NCBI GenBank assembly: GCA_022457155.1 | Contig: JAJGOT010000349.1 | Coordinates: 310,001-374,000, forward strand | Source of the DNA: Cladopsammia gracilis | Lineage: Eukaryota; Cnidaria; Anthozoa; Scleractinia; Dendrophylliidae | Direction: 5' to 3' | DNA: 64,000 nt | Shown here: positions 31,328-42,727 of the stretch, piece after piece | Numbering within the stretch: the first letter of the stretch is position 1 | Layout: each line of letters starts with the position of its first letter | Program-made: the position numbers and the translations under genes | Notes under the pieces: generated by a model | What the model was told of the DNA's origin: nothing | Database searches by the model: none | What the model saw: the letters and a program-made list of their open reading frames with translations, nothing else

Positions 31328-32929
31328 CAATTTTAAGATCAGAACAATTCCAGGGCCTTTCCGGAGTCAAATTTTCACACACGTTGCACATTTTCTCGAT
31401 AGATATTTTTCAATAGATTTTTTTCGGGAAAGCAATACAGAGCGGGATCTATTTTAGATGTCTAGAAAACGCGATTAACGAATAGCACAGATACTGCAAA
31501 TAGATGATAACAAAAACTTGTATCATAAACTGACTTGGCACATGCTCATGAAATTTTAAAGTTTGAAAACGATTTTTTTCTTTTTCAAACGAATGTCGAG
31601 GAAGGTCGCTGCAATAAAACATTTTATTCCAATTTTGGTTACAGAAAGTTTTTTTAAAGTTTATGAAGCTGATATCAATGTCAATTTCAAGCCTTTTTTG
31701 TCAAGCGGATAGATTCCAAAGTTATCAGATTTTTACGAAAAAATTTGTTTCCTCATGTTTCCCTTATAAAACGTTTAAAATTTGTATAGTATTGCACTAG
31801 TGTGTTTTGAATTAAGTGAAATTCACCTTATAGTTAAATTTGAGAAAAATCAACTGAGGTTGTTAACACGTGTCAACGAAGTGACGGATCATTCAATGAT
31901 GATTGCCAAAGGTTATATTCTACACTGATAAAAACGAACAAAAGAAGTAGGAACCGAGTTAATTCAGGTAGGACCCTAATGCTTTGGACCATTTTAACAT
32001 AGTGAAAGAAATGTGAAGTAGCTCATTTTTATTTTAGTCTAATGTCGCATTGGCGAATTGTTAAAAAATGATTATGAAACAAAGTTATGAATAGAAAATA
32101 CACTGGGATCAACAAAATTTTGTGGGATCAGGGTTTAAAATTTTCATCACTTTTGGGATCAGGAATTAAAAATCTGCGTAGAAATACGGGATCAGCGATG
32201 AAAAAATATACCTCGTTACGACCCTGAGATAACGAGAAACGAGGAAGCTGAAATGAGGGCGTGGGCTAAAATGCATGGTAAATCTGTCAGACAACGAAAT
32301 GTTAGACAAGATAACACGTTGGACAGAGCTGCCACTTTGCCTTTGACGCTTGCATGAAACGGAAACCGTCTCGAAACCAGTCGATTTGACTTCACTGAAA
32401 GGCATGGAAGGAGTTCCAAGTGGAACTTTTGAGCCACCTACTAGTAACCAAAGTCTCCTAACAACGAACAGGTAGACAGCTTTGGCGCCAGTGACAGTGA
32501 CTCTGAAGAAAGAGAGGTGAACGGCGCTCTTGAAACAACACTGAGCATGATCCGTCCAACCAGGCTTGGAAGAATAAGAACACTTACAGATCGGATGACA
32601 GACTACCTGCAGGCGACAGGAATGTGAAGTGGCAGGAGAATATCACCTGAGATGCGGATGTGAATAGAAAAGAGCTGGTATGTAAAACACTGGGATTTTT
32701 CCTGAATTATGCTTGTGGGAATGGGATTTGGACGCTGGGAAATGGGATTTGGAAAAAAATTGCCGCCCCTCCCTCAAATCTTTTACTTGTTACATCCCAG
32801 CTTTTGGGACGCACGTGACCAGAGCTCGCTCCAGGAGGCGGGAAGATGAGAGACCCTGGGAACGAGGTTGTCGCGTGACAGTCCCCGAACTGTTCAGCAG
32901 TCGTTCAGCAGTGTTTTTGTGTTGTTCGT
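31328..32929. other. Mostly gene-less stretch with two exon-like frames
   Basis: 31330-32090 is AT-rich and empty of signals. A frame at about 32206-32357 reads YDPEITRNEEAEMRAWAKMH and then a basic stretch. A second at about 32457-32627 reads DSFGASDSDSEEREV followed by RPTRLGRIRTLTDRMTDYL and a stop. Both have a protein-like composition but I cannot assign them. They may be C-terminal remnants of an element. 32691-32770 is the G-rich dispersed repeat. The left border of segmental duplication copy 2 is about 32930. Confidence 0.35.
32802..32874. mobile_element. Solo end of the Mutator-like element
   Basis: gcacgtgaccagagctcgct and cgggaagatgagagaccctg, followed by ggaacgaggttg, match the right end of the element at 4157-5427. 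The opposite end is not found upstream, so this is a truncated or end-only copy. It sits about 55 bp left of the start of duplication copy 2. Confidence 0.65.
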
Positions 32930-33149
32930 CGGTAGATGAAAATTTGTGGCTTTTAAGACTTTTAACGAAGGTTTAAGAGAAGACCCGTTCACGCGACTGT
33001 CCCAAACTGCGAAACTCGATTATTAGTGAAGAAACCGATTAAGGATTGCCTCTCTTCTTGTTTCCGTTCCTAGCGGCAATCGTATATAATCGTGGCCATC
33101 AAGATATTCCCAACGCCGTGATCAACGCCCGAATCTACAGTCAATTGAC

Positions 33150-34799
33150 ATGGAAAAACAACCGTTAATGGAACATGAAGAAAGCAATTTAAAAGGTTAC
33201 GGCTCCTTTCTTGGTATTAAACCTTCCTCGTATGAAGAAAGGCATGTTAATGAACATGAAGCGGAAGATAACGAAGAAATCGTACAGGACTGGGAAGAAC
33301 GCAACTCGGAGAGGAGCCCAATTAATGAACATTCTGGTGATGACACAAATAATGAGGCAGCAATACAGATCAAACCAAGAATAGGCCTCGTTCAAGCAAT
33401 CGCCATTGTGGTAGGGGGAATCATCGGGACAGGGATATTTATAACCCCTGGGTATGTTGTTAAAAACGCCGGTTCCATGGGAGAAACCCTACTTGTATGG
33501 ACATTTGGTGGAGTGCTGAGTCTGTTCGGAGGACTATGTTTATGTGAGCTGGCAACATTCATCAACAAATCCGGCGGTGATTACATTTATTTGAAACTCG
33601 CTTATGGCCGCTTCATCGCGTTCTTATACAGCTGGGTTAATGTGTGGTTTTTAGACCCAGGTGTTCTTGCTCTTCTGAGCCTAACCTTGGCTGAGTTTGT
33701 CACAGAGCCATTCTTTCCCAGACAGGCAACCGCTGTCACGAGCAATGCGTCCGCAGCCTGTCATCCGCCAGTCGGTTTAGTAAAGCTTCTAGCAGCTTGT
33801 GCGATTTGCATTTTGACTGCTGTAAACTGCATCAGCATTCGCTGGGTCGCCCGAGCCCAAGTACTATTTACGTCTTGCCAGCTAATTGCAGTGGCTAGTG
33901 TAGTGATTGTGGCTCTGGTACGATTGATAGCTGGCAATACTACAGGATTTAATGGGCATTTGTTTGATGGTAGTGCTACTGCCCCGGGTGATGTGGGACA
34001 CGCCTTTTACAGTGTTATGTGGGCTTACGACGGATGGAACGGCCTCAACTTCATCACAGAAGAAGTCAAAAACCCTAAAAAGAACTTTCCGCGAACCATA
34101 ATGATATCTATTCCCCTTATTACGTTGTGTTATGTTATGATAAACCTGGCGTATTTCAACGTATTATCTAAACACGAGATTCAAGCTTCCGATGCTGTAG
34201 TGCTAACATTCGCTTCTCGTTTGAGCCCGGTTTTCGGTGCAGTTATGCCCATTTTCTTGTCTTTATCGTCTTTCGGGTCACTTAACACAAGCTTGTTGAG
34301 CAGTTCAAGAACAATGTTTTCAATTGCTAGAGAAAAGCAACTCCCTTCGTGTTTAGCCATGATTCACAGGAAATCTCAAGCACCTATTCCAGCCATTCTA
34401 ATGCGTGCATTTCTTGGACTTATTATGCTTTTGCCCACAAATATTGAAAATCTAATCAACTGGTTGTCGTTTGTCTCATGGCTTATCTACTGTGCCGTTT
34501 TCATTGCCTTAATTTGGTTAAGATGGAAAAAAGCAGATGCCCAGAGACACTTTAAGGTCAATATTGTTATTCCTGTTTTCATGGCGTTAGTTTCATTGTA
34601 TTTTACAGCCATTCCCTTTATTTCTAATCCCATGGAGTCTGTGTTTGGTTTGTCAGTAATTTTCGCTGGGATTCCAGTTTATTATATTTTTATAAAGAAA
34701 AACTGGGCATCTAGATCAGAGCATTTCACTATATTATCCTCTAAATTATCATATAACGTTCAAGTTATTTTTAATGTAGAAGCTGTAACGTCCAATTAA
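33150..34799 (+). CDS. SLC7-family heteromeric amino-acid transporter light chain, copy 2
   Basis: An intact intronless frame of 549 residues, collinear with 7318-8967 without length changes. The same landmarks are present: acidic N-terminus, GTGIF in TM1, Cys204 before HPP in the TM3-TM4 loop for linkage to an SLC3 heavy chain, and AYDGWN in TM6. About 16 substitutions separate the two proteins by my count, mostly conservative (for example LSCFGS to LSSFGS, PFYPR to PFFPR). Mostly conservative change and no broken codon suggest that both copies have been maintained as proteins. The upstream 200 bp is also shared with copy 1, with small indels. The poly(A) hexamer right after the stop is altered. 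Substrate unknown, probably neutral or cationic amino acids. Confidence 0.9.
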   Translation: MEKQPLMEHEESNLKGYGSFLGIKPSSYEERHVNEHEAEDNEEIVQDWEERNSERSPINEHSGDDTNNEAAIQIKPRIGLVQAIAIVVGGIIGTGIFITPGYVVKNAGSMGETLLVWTFGGVLSLFGGLCLCELATFINKSGGDYIYLKLAYGRFIAFLYSWVNVWFLDPGVLALLSLTLAEFVTEPFFPRQATAVTSNASAACHPPVGLVKLLAACAICILTAVNCISIRWVARAQVLFTSCQLIAVASVVIVALVRLIAGNTTGFNGHLFDGSATAPGDVGHAFYSVMWAYDGWNGLNFITEEVKNPKKNFPRTIMISIPLITLCYVMINLAYFNVLSKHEIQASDAVVLTFASRLSPVFGAVMPIFLSLSSFGSLNTSLLSSSRTMFSIAREKQLPSCLAMIHRKSQAPIPAILMRAFLGLIMLLPTNIENLINWLSFVSWLIYCAVFIALIWLRWKKADAQRHFKVNIVIPVFMALVSLYFTAIPFISNPMESVFGLSVIFAGIPVYYIFIKKNWASRSEHFTILSSKLSYNVQVIFNVEAVTSN

Positions 34800-34852
34800 A
34801 TGAAAAAATCAAAACACTGAGACATTTAACCCCTTGACACCTGGTCGCTTTT

Positions 34853-35030
34853 GGTGGTGGACAAAACACTGACCCCCAGTCCATGGACTACCCCGATGGA
34901 CTACCCAAATGGACTATCCTACCCTACCCCTAAAAATACTATTTCGGATGAGTATTAGTACCAGTACTAGGGGCAGGGTTAGGATAATAGGGTAGTCCAT
35001 GGGCTGGGGGTCAGCATTATGTCCATCACT
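34853..35030. mobile_element. Small element with 10-bp target duplication and telomere-like core
   Basis: GGTCGCTTTT occurs at 34843-34852 and again at 35031-35040. Between them the ends ggtggtggacaaaacactga and its imperfect complement (tcagcattatgtccatcact) are inverted. Inner inverted parts are cccccagtccatggactacc and ggtagtccatgggctggggg. The core holds accctacccctaaaa and gggcagggttagg. A 9-10-base duplication fits a Mutator-like MITE. This is the uninterrupted form of the copy 1 element at 9021-12846. Confidence 0.75.
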
Positions 35031-35040
35031 GGTCGCTTTT

Positions 35041-37033
35041 AGGCGCACTCCAGGGGTAAACACTTTGTACCACTTGTGTCGTCATCAACTTTTGCAACAA
35101 CACATCATCGTTTTGACAACCATCTAACAATTGATTAATCTAATCACAGGGCCCACATTGATAGCAGTTATATAACTGAAGTGGTTACCCTGTATTCTAA
35201 TGCAGTGAGGAACGTTCTGGGCAAACATGCCTAAACGTTGAGGATCAGTTGAACTTATCTGTACAAAAAAGAAAGGAAATTTTCTTGGCATGTGCTCAAA
35301 ACATTCCCTGGAGAAAGAAAGAATATCATTAGACAACCGGGGGGGGGGGGGACTCCCATATAAAATGATGGGGTGCTCGTCGTATCTTTTAGGGGTCAAA
35401 CTTTGTAGATTGGCACCGCTTAGGGTACTTAAATATAAAATAACCAACGTTAGAATTATTGTGGTACCTTTTGGGTATCGAGCCAAAAAATATGACAAAT
35501 ATGACAGGTGTTGTTTTGAATTGGTACCTCTTAGGGTAAAACCTCCAAATGGGTGTGTACTTCATGTAAGCTTATGTATAATAACCTGGGATATAATAGG
35601 ATCGTAGCCTGTCGGCCTACATAAAAATATACATCATTTTCAATTTTTTTAAGTTAAAAGTCTTTTCAACTTTGCACATGCTTAAAAGGCCAGTGGCACT
35701 GATTATAATAATAATAATAATATTAATATAAATCAACGACCATTTATGAATAATGATTAAATAAAACCTTACTCTGGATAAAAATTGTGTTTGAAAATAA
35801 TACAATGTAAAATATGTTAAAAATCCCAACGTTTCGGGTAAAACTTCAGCCTTTGTCAGGGGAAAGTGATGAATAAGTTATTAATAAAGCATGGGGTGAG
35901 CATTAAACCACAATAATTTCTTTGTCACCTTATTTTATTGGTAGTAATAATATTATTTCATTACAATTGTCCAAATGTCCCTTACAGCAACAATTTAACG
36001 CTCATTTTATCATTTATTCTTCCAAATTGGAGTTGACAATCGAATAATCAGTAGAGTACGATGAACGACATAAGTACGATGATTTGAGATAAGATGAGGT
36101 TGAAACTGAAAAAACAAACAAATAACTAACTTACAAAATGTACAAAGACTACAAATACTAACGCAAAAACGAAACGAAGCAGAAGTCTGACAACTAATCG
36201 GACACTTACATTGCTTACGGCGCTGTAGAAGAACCTAGAGAACTCTGCTAGAGGCTAATGTACTGCACGAGACGTATCGTTGAACTCCACGGTGGAAAAT
36301 AAAACTGACAAACCGTAAAGAAACACTTAACACCGCTATATAACAAAATGCTAATGAGCGTACATGCAAGGTATGCTGAATACCCAAGAGAAACCTAATT
36401 AGTGACATGATTGTATAAAGGTGTTTAGATCCAACAACAATCATTTCAAAATAGAGTGGTTTTCAATCGAGTGTCATAAAACTAAAACCAAAGTAGTCGC
36501 TCAGTCTGACCAATAACAACCAGGGATCAAAATTAGCAGTTGCAAAAATGTGCAAATTGCAACTGATTTGAGGTTATTTGGCCCTAAATAATTTGACCTA
36601 GGAGAAACTTTCCTTATTGAATTTTTGAAGCTACTTTCGCCTTGGAGTTCAAAGTCTTTGATTAGTTTTTCTTGCAGTTAATCTCTACTTGTCATAGTAA
36701 AGCTCGAAAGACTGCACTGTTCAAGGAAAGTTTTTCCACTTCAAAACTAAAATGTTTACAAGTAAGCAAGTTTAGTTTAAAAAAGTAATGGTGTCATTTG
36801 TCATATGGCATTAATGCCTCATAAACAATGACTAGAATCACCGCAAATGAATGTGCTGGGTCTAATATCTTTATTACATTGCAACTATCGAAAACCACTA
36901 TTTTTTAAATTATATGAACAACCACAAAATACCCTTGAACATATGGTGACATATCAGTTATGACAAGTACAATATATCCATTGAACTGTCATTGCTGGAA
37001 TGATTGAATGTCATTCCTTTTAAACAAGCAGTA
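35041..37033. other. Gene-less spacer, copy 2 counterpart of 12857-14808
   Basis: The spacer contains a dispersed repeat block at about 35258-35440, repeated at 38655-38850. A degenerate Penelope-type 3' motif lies at 35833-35867 (on the minus strand ctgacaaaggctgaag ... cccgaaacg), which is absent from copy 1. An (ATA)n run is near 35705-35720. No coding signal is seen. Confidence 0.5.
35258..35440. repeat. Dispersed G-run repeat block, first of two copies around the SLC7 gene
   Basis: The block runs from tgtacaaaaaagaaaggaaa through cattccctggagaaagaaag, a run of 12 or more G, then ctcccatataaaatgatggg and tagattggcaccgcttaggg. A second copy is at 38655-38850 and a third in duplication copy 1 at about 13090-13260. 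The two blocks at 35258 and 38655 are direct repeats flanking the minus-strand SLC7 gene. Confidence 0.7.
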
Positions 37034-38461
37034 CTATTTACTGCGATCAACAAACAACAGATACACAGGGACCCCAGACAAGACAAAACCCAGTGCTACT
37101 GCAGAGGACTTTGGTTTAGCCAACAGTGGTGCTATGACAAGATAGCAGGATACCATCACCATGGCAACAGGGATTCCAATCCACACTTTGTAGGGATGTA
37201 GGTCATGGGGCCTCTTCCAGCGAAGAATGAGAAGAGAAAGGAATGTTCCACCAAGGAAAATCCAAGCCACAAAGCTGAAGCAGCTTAGCAGGGAATCTAA
37301 ATTGTCAAACATCAACAAGCAAAGAGATATGGATGACGGAAACATGATGGCACGTTAAGGAGTGTCGAAATGTTCATTGATAGTGGCTAAAAATCGCGGC
37401 ATATGGCCTTCCTTGGCTGCGGAACATACTACTCTTCCATTGGTAAAAATGGAACCATTAGCAGCACCATAACAAGAGCAAGCTACAAACAGAGGCATTA
37501 TTACAACAAGAATGGGGTGCACTTTCTCGGCAACAGATACAGCAACAGTATCAGATGACAGAACTTCTGCTGGTGTCAGGATGCTGAAATATGCTACATT
37601 AACCAGTGTGTAACACAGTGTAACAAGTGGTAGTGCAATCATAACACCACGAGGAAGATTCTTGTGCGGGTTTTGTAGCTCCTCTGTGACATAATTGAGT
37701 TGGTTCCAGCCATCATATGCCCAAAGTCCACTGAAAAAAGCATGCGCAATCTCTCCAATGTTTGGGTTAGTGCCTTTGAAAGGAGACTGAAAATTCTCAT
37801 AGTGTCCACTGGCAATTCTAGAAGCTCCAATTAACACTATTATTCCAATTGCCAGCAATTTCATCACCATAAAAATAATCTGCATTTGACCAGCCCAGCG
37901 AGAACTCAAGCAGTTCACAGATGTAATTAAAACAATACAGACAGCAGCTATGAATTTGACAAGCTGTTCAGTTTCCATGTTGCTATCATTCATAAATGGC
38001 AGGATAGCATAAGATGCAAAACTCAGAGTGACAATGGCTACAGAAGCTGGCTTCAATATCAGAACCATCGTCCAGCTTACTAAAAACCCAGCTAATGGGC
38101 CCAGGGCTTCACGGATATATGTCAGCTCACCACCGGAACGCTGAATCAGTGTTCCTAGTTCACAGTAGCACAAAGCTCCACAAGTTGCCATAACGCCAGA
38201 TGAAATCCACACCATAAGTGTAACACCCACAGAACCAGAGTGTAAAAGAACATAGCGTGGAGTGACAAAGATACCTGAACCAATCATAACACCCACCATT
38301 AGTGATACTCCCTGCAACAGAGTTACATTTCTGGTCAGTTTACCAGCAGGCTGATGCTTGGAGCTTTTTTGCGTTTTGATGAGTTTCTCTTCTGAGGTTT
38401 CTTTGCTCTCATGAAATGAAACACTATCACCTAGCAGATCTTCTTGTTTAAACTTGTTCAT
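37034..38461 (-). pseudogene. Second SLC7 transporter, full length with one in-frame stop
   Basis: The minus-strand frame from ATG 38461 to TAG at 37034-37036 would make 475 residues, the usual LAT length. It is interrupted only by TAA at 37355-37357. The copy 1 remnant has TTA (Leu) there, so a single T-to-A change explains the stop. TM1 motif GSGIF, CELGTL after TM3, AYDGWNQLNYVTEEL in TM6 and LRWKRPHDL are intact. The loop that carries the heavy-chain cysteine in the plus-strand paralogs reads PFMNDSNMETEQLVKF, with no Cys. Disulfide linkage to an SLC3 subunit is therefore not expected. Open frame continues about 20 codons upstream to an acceptor-like ttcattag at 38522, so a 5' exon may exist. 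The truncated product (about 368 residues) would lack the last transmembrane segments. Confidence 0.8.
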
Positions 38462-38654
38462 CCTGTTTTCTATAGCTTCCACACTGGAATGAGGTTTGTC
38501 TTCACTATACGATCTCAGTATCTAATGAAAATATAAGAGAAGGTATCACATTAAAAAATTGCCAATCCTTTAATTCACATTCTATATAGAAACAATATTG
38601 ACCAATTAAGCTCCCATCTGGCCTTAGCTCATGAGTGATAGGGTGTTTGTATCT

Positions 38655-38850
38655 TATATGTACAAAAAAGAAAGGAAATTTTCTTGGCATGTGCTCAAAA
38701 CATTCCCTGGAGAAAGAAAGAATATCATTAGACAACCGGGGGGGGGGGGGGAACTCCCATATAAAAATGACGGGGTGCTCGTCGTATCTTTTAGGGGTCA
38801 AAATTTGTAGATTGGCACCCCTTAGGGTACTTAAATATAAAATAATAGGC
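38655..38850. repeat. Dispersed G-run repeat block, second copy
   Basis: This is the same block as 35258-35440, in the same orientation, with the G-run at about 38738-38751. It lies just upstream of the minus-strand SLC7 gene and is part of its 5' flank. Confidence 0.7.
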
Positions 38851-39443
38851 TATATGTATCTTTGTGCTAGTGGTGATGGTTAGTCTTGTGTTAGAGTTAA
38901 CTAGGGTTAGCTTACCTAGATAGAATACTGGGTACACATTTAACCTAGATTGAATACTGATTCAACCTGAGAACGGATTTTACTTGCAACATAGCCACCT
39001 GTGGTCGCACGCTGCTGAGAAACCACCTTTGCTATATGCCACAATATAGCTGAAAGATGAGTTTGGGATGTTTGGAAGTATAATGGAGCCTTTAGAATGA
39101 TGTCATATCCATGACCTCTATAATACCTCTGTACAGATACTTATGGCTCCATTCCTTTAGTGCTCATATTAGAGAAGTTCAACTGTATACAGATTTGATT
39201 TTTTCCATGGCAGAAAGTGACATTGCCAGAAGGTCCACAAAAATCAAAATTGCAAGTAATCGTGACATTTTGATGGTTCACTTTAAGTACAAAAGAACAG
39301 TACTGATAGTACCGTAAAAAACACAGTGTTTTAAGTCAGCACTCCTGCACACTCACCTATGCGAGTATAAATCCTTCTGGGCAAGTACAAATCATATATC
39401 ATTTGTCCCCTTTGGCAAGTTAAGTATTTTGACTTTCAAGTTA

Positions 39444-39606
39444 TATACCTAATTCAATAAAGGTTGCTTTGGTCATTGGTAATTGGGCATTGGGAAGCTA
39501 TTGTTTGGCAGTCACTCAAGCAAAGCATTGTGTTCCGTATGTCCAAATGCCAATGCCCAATTACCAATGACCAATTGCCAAAGCAACCTTTATTGAATTA
39601 GGTATA
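39444..39606. mobile_element. Palindromic MITE
   Basis: The arms begin tatacctaattcaataaagg (39444) and end with the exact complement (39606). A second inverted part, attggtaattgggcattggg, is matched by ccaatgcccaattaccaatg. It is flanked by TA-rich sequence with no coding capacity. Confidence 0.7.
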
Positions 39607-41910
39607 ATATAATAACTACTCTTTTGGGTGAGTGAAAACTAGGCTGAGTGAGTGTATTGTGCAAGTCACTTGCCTGACTGGCAAGTGCCCTGGGAATTTA
39701 GTTTCCAATCCTGAAAACATCACTCTTTAATTTCAGATGCACACTTTTAAGTGCTTTCAATATAGACAGTAGATAAATTGATCAATAACTTATAGTATTT
39801 TTGCACACATATTCACTTCTTCCGACTTCAGTGAAACTGTCACTGTGTAAGCTTATGACTTCTGAACTGGTTGCTTCAGGACTCACGTTTCTTTGCTAAC
39901 ATGACACCCAAAGAATGAGAAGAAAGAATTTGAGGTGAGCAATTCTGACATGGAATATTTCTGCTAGTGCTGTTTCATCAATTGAAACAAACCGTTGTTT
40001 ATATAACACCTATTTGTTTATATTAAGCCAAGTCTGTTTTTAAATAGAGTAATTCTGTGCCCAGTAGTTAAAGTTTCAAAAATTATATTATTTTTTGAAG
40101 ATCTGTTGTCACTGTAGACTGATCTCCATTTAATGAGAAAAACATTTGTCGCTTGATTCTCGGTAATAATAAGGGGTACTGGCTTTGTTAGGGGATATGA
40201 TTGTTAGAAAGAGGTTTGATAAGTGTATTTATAACTTAGGTGGGGGATAGAGTGGCATGTTGTGTTTTCTAATGAGTTGTTGTAAATAAAGGACGCATGG
40301 TATAAGAGCTAGGCCCTAAGTGACTTTTGATGTAACATCAAATTTTCCCTGTGTTTCACAAGGGAATACAAGGCAATTTGGAATGAGAATCTAGCAGTTT
40401 ATCAGAGGTCAATTAGGGGTTTTTTTTTTTTTCCAGGCACCCCTTAAAATAGTGTTTAGCAAGAGTAAATGCATGTGACAAAGTCGTACATGTACTATCA
40501 AAATTGGAGGACTTGAAATAAAAGGAGGACTGTGGACCGTGGACTTGCAATTGTTTACAAATACATGTAAGAGTTATTTTTGTAGAGTTCTTGTATAGTT
40601 AAATATTAGTAAAAGATTTATCGATCATGTTGATAACCATCATCAACATCGTCACTTTATCCTAAATTTAATCGCCAATTCCTCATAATAGCTGTATATG
40701 TTTTTAAGCCTAATGCACATTTTCACTTATTTTGTAATTTCAAACTTGAGACTGAATTCTTTGAGATTGTTTAGGATTAAGAGTTATTTTTTGTAGAGTT
40801 CTTGCAAGAATAAAATAATATTAAAAGATTTATCAATTGTGTTGATAAGCATAATTTATTGTTAATTTATTTTAAATTTTATTGCCAATTCTTCTCAATA
40901 CCTGTGACAGTGTTTTTAATAGCAGTCATCACTGCTTGATTTAAATTTTACAATGCAAAGAAAGTTTTCCTATCCAAAGGATTTGAATGGTCAACCAATA
41001 CACGTTTGAAAATATGAGTGGAAAAACACTATTCTTGCACAAGACAGCCCCCTTAAAGGTCAACCAAATTTAACAAATCTCAGCTTTCACTTCACACAAT
41101 GCATATTTATGTAATGCATTGTTTGAGAAACAAAGAAAAATTTTCTTTATTTATCCCCGAGGAAGGCTGGCTCGAAAGAAAGATTATTAACTTAGGATAT
41201 AAGCTAAGATAGGGTGTTATCAATGAGTAAGGAACTATTTTGACCCAAAGTTTGAAGTTTCAATTTGCATTGAGAAGTTCTCCTTTTGTTCGATCATGCA
41301 TGCAATGGAGGTCATGGCCCTTCACAGTTTGTGAAGGACTACACTAGTGTCTTCACCATTTTTGTTAACTACAAACCAGTTATGACAGTTGTTAGTGACA
41401 AAAGCTGTAAACTTCAATTTTTTGACAATTGAACTGAACACAATGCAATCTTCACGGAATCACTCTAATGTTCGTCTACTGCTTACAACATCTGCAGCCA
41501 CAGGTAGCCCAGACTTGCTTACCGGTAGTGTTATTTGACCTCTTATATAGGTTTGAGATGTATTACCATGGTTTTTGTTAGAGCAGGGACACCAGGACCT
41601 TTACTCAGTTACTTCAATTCTTGTATCTTCAATATTTGAATAAAGTACTGATAAAGTTGATGGGCTATTTCATCTTTATTATGAGTGAAATAAAAGTGCT
41701 TTTCATTACATGTACTAATGCCTCTTTCACAGCAGTTAAAACAAAGACCCAATTAGTCATAATGACCTAAAATGCACACTTTGGGCCTCAAAATTTCCAA
41801 ATTTATCTGGGGAACATCCACCCTCCCACATCTACCCCCAATAAATGGTCCCTGTTACTCACAATTTGGCACCTGTAATTGCAAACCTTAACAAATACCG
41901 TGGTATTACA

Positions 41911-42152
41911 GGGCCGGTTGTTCGAAAGCGGATTAACGCTAATCCCAGATAATTTAAAAGTTAACCGAGGATTTCACTTCTCTGTTTAAAAATGTTTTCA
42001 AAAGGTCATTTATAGCTAGTAGTGAAGATAAGTTAAAGTCGAAACTGAAGGGCAGAAAACTTTGGAAAACTTTCAATTGTTGAGTTGTTTAACTGGATTC
42101 AAAATTGATGCTAATCCCGGGTTAGATTAATCATGCTTTGAACAACCCAGCG
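41911..42152. mobile_element. Harbinger-like MITE
   Basis: The left end is gggccggttgttcgaaagc, and the right end contains gctttgaacaaccca in complement. Internal gctaatccc words occur in inverted orientation (41940 and 42110). The target duplication is not clear. Confidence 0.5.
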
Positions 42153-42407
42153 GCAGTGTTACAAAATCAAAACATTGTGAAACACTAGAAAGCAAAGCCT
42201 GCTTAACAGCTAGTTAGCTTAATGTCTGGCCAGTCTACCAAGTGGAAAAAGTCACATAATGTCATTTAAACCGACCAGGGCAAACAAGGACACATTAAGC
42301 TTAAAAGGTAAGAAGGCTTTATTCCAAATATTTAAATTTTTTAACATCTCGAACTCATCGGCTCATTATAAGCGGTCAAATCCCGGGGGGTAATCTCATA
42401 GCTATAC

Positions 42408-42443
<36 letters not shown>

Positions 42444-42727
42444 AGTTTAGTCAGGGATAGGGTATAGAAACCAGATTAAGTTTTGGTCTAGAATAGGATA
42501 TCATTTGCAGGGAAACTGATCAGTGGCATGAAGAATTAAGTTTAGAATAGGAATTGAAACTTGGAAGAGAAAGAAAATGTGACATTGTAAGATATTGTTA
42601 TAAATTAGTGTATATTTGACTGTAATGGTGATACAGTTCTAAAAATAGCAAGTCTGGGACAGGGTAGGGATTTTCGGTGTCTAATCTAGTATAGGATTGC
42701 AAAATCAGCTGAACATGGGGCACTTTG

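Noticed and set aside
40569..40925. Possible paired regulatory elements
   Set aside because: This is a simple diverged tandem duplication of about 212 bp with no motif content I could support.
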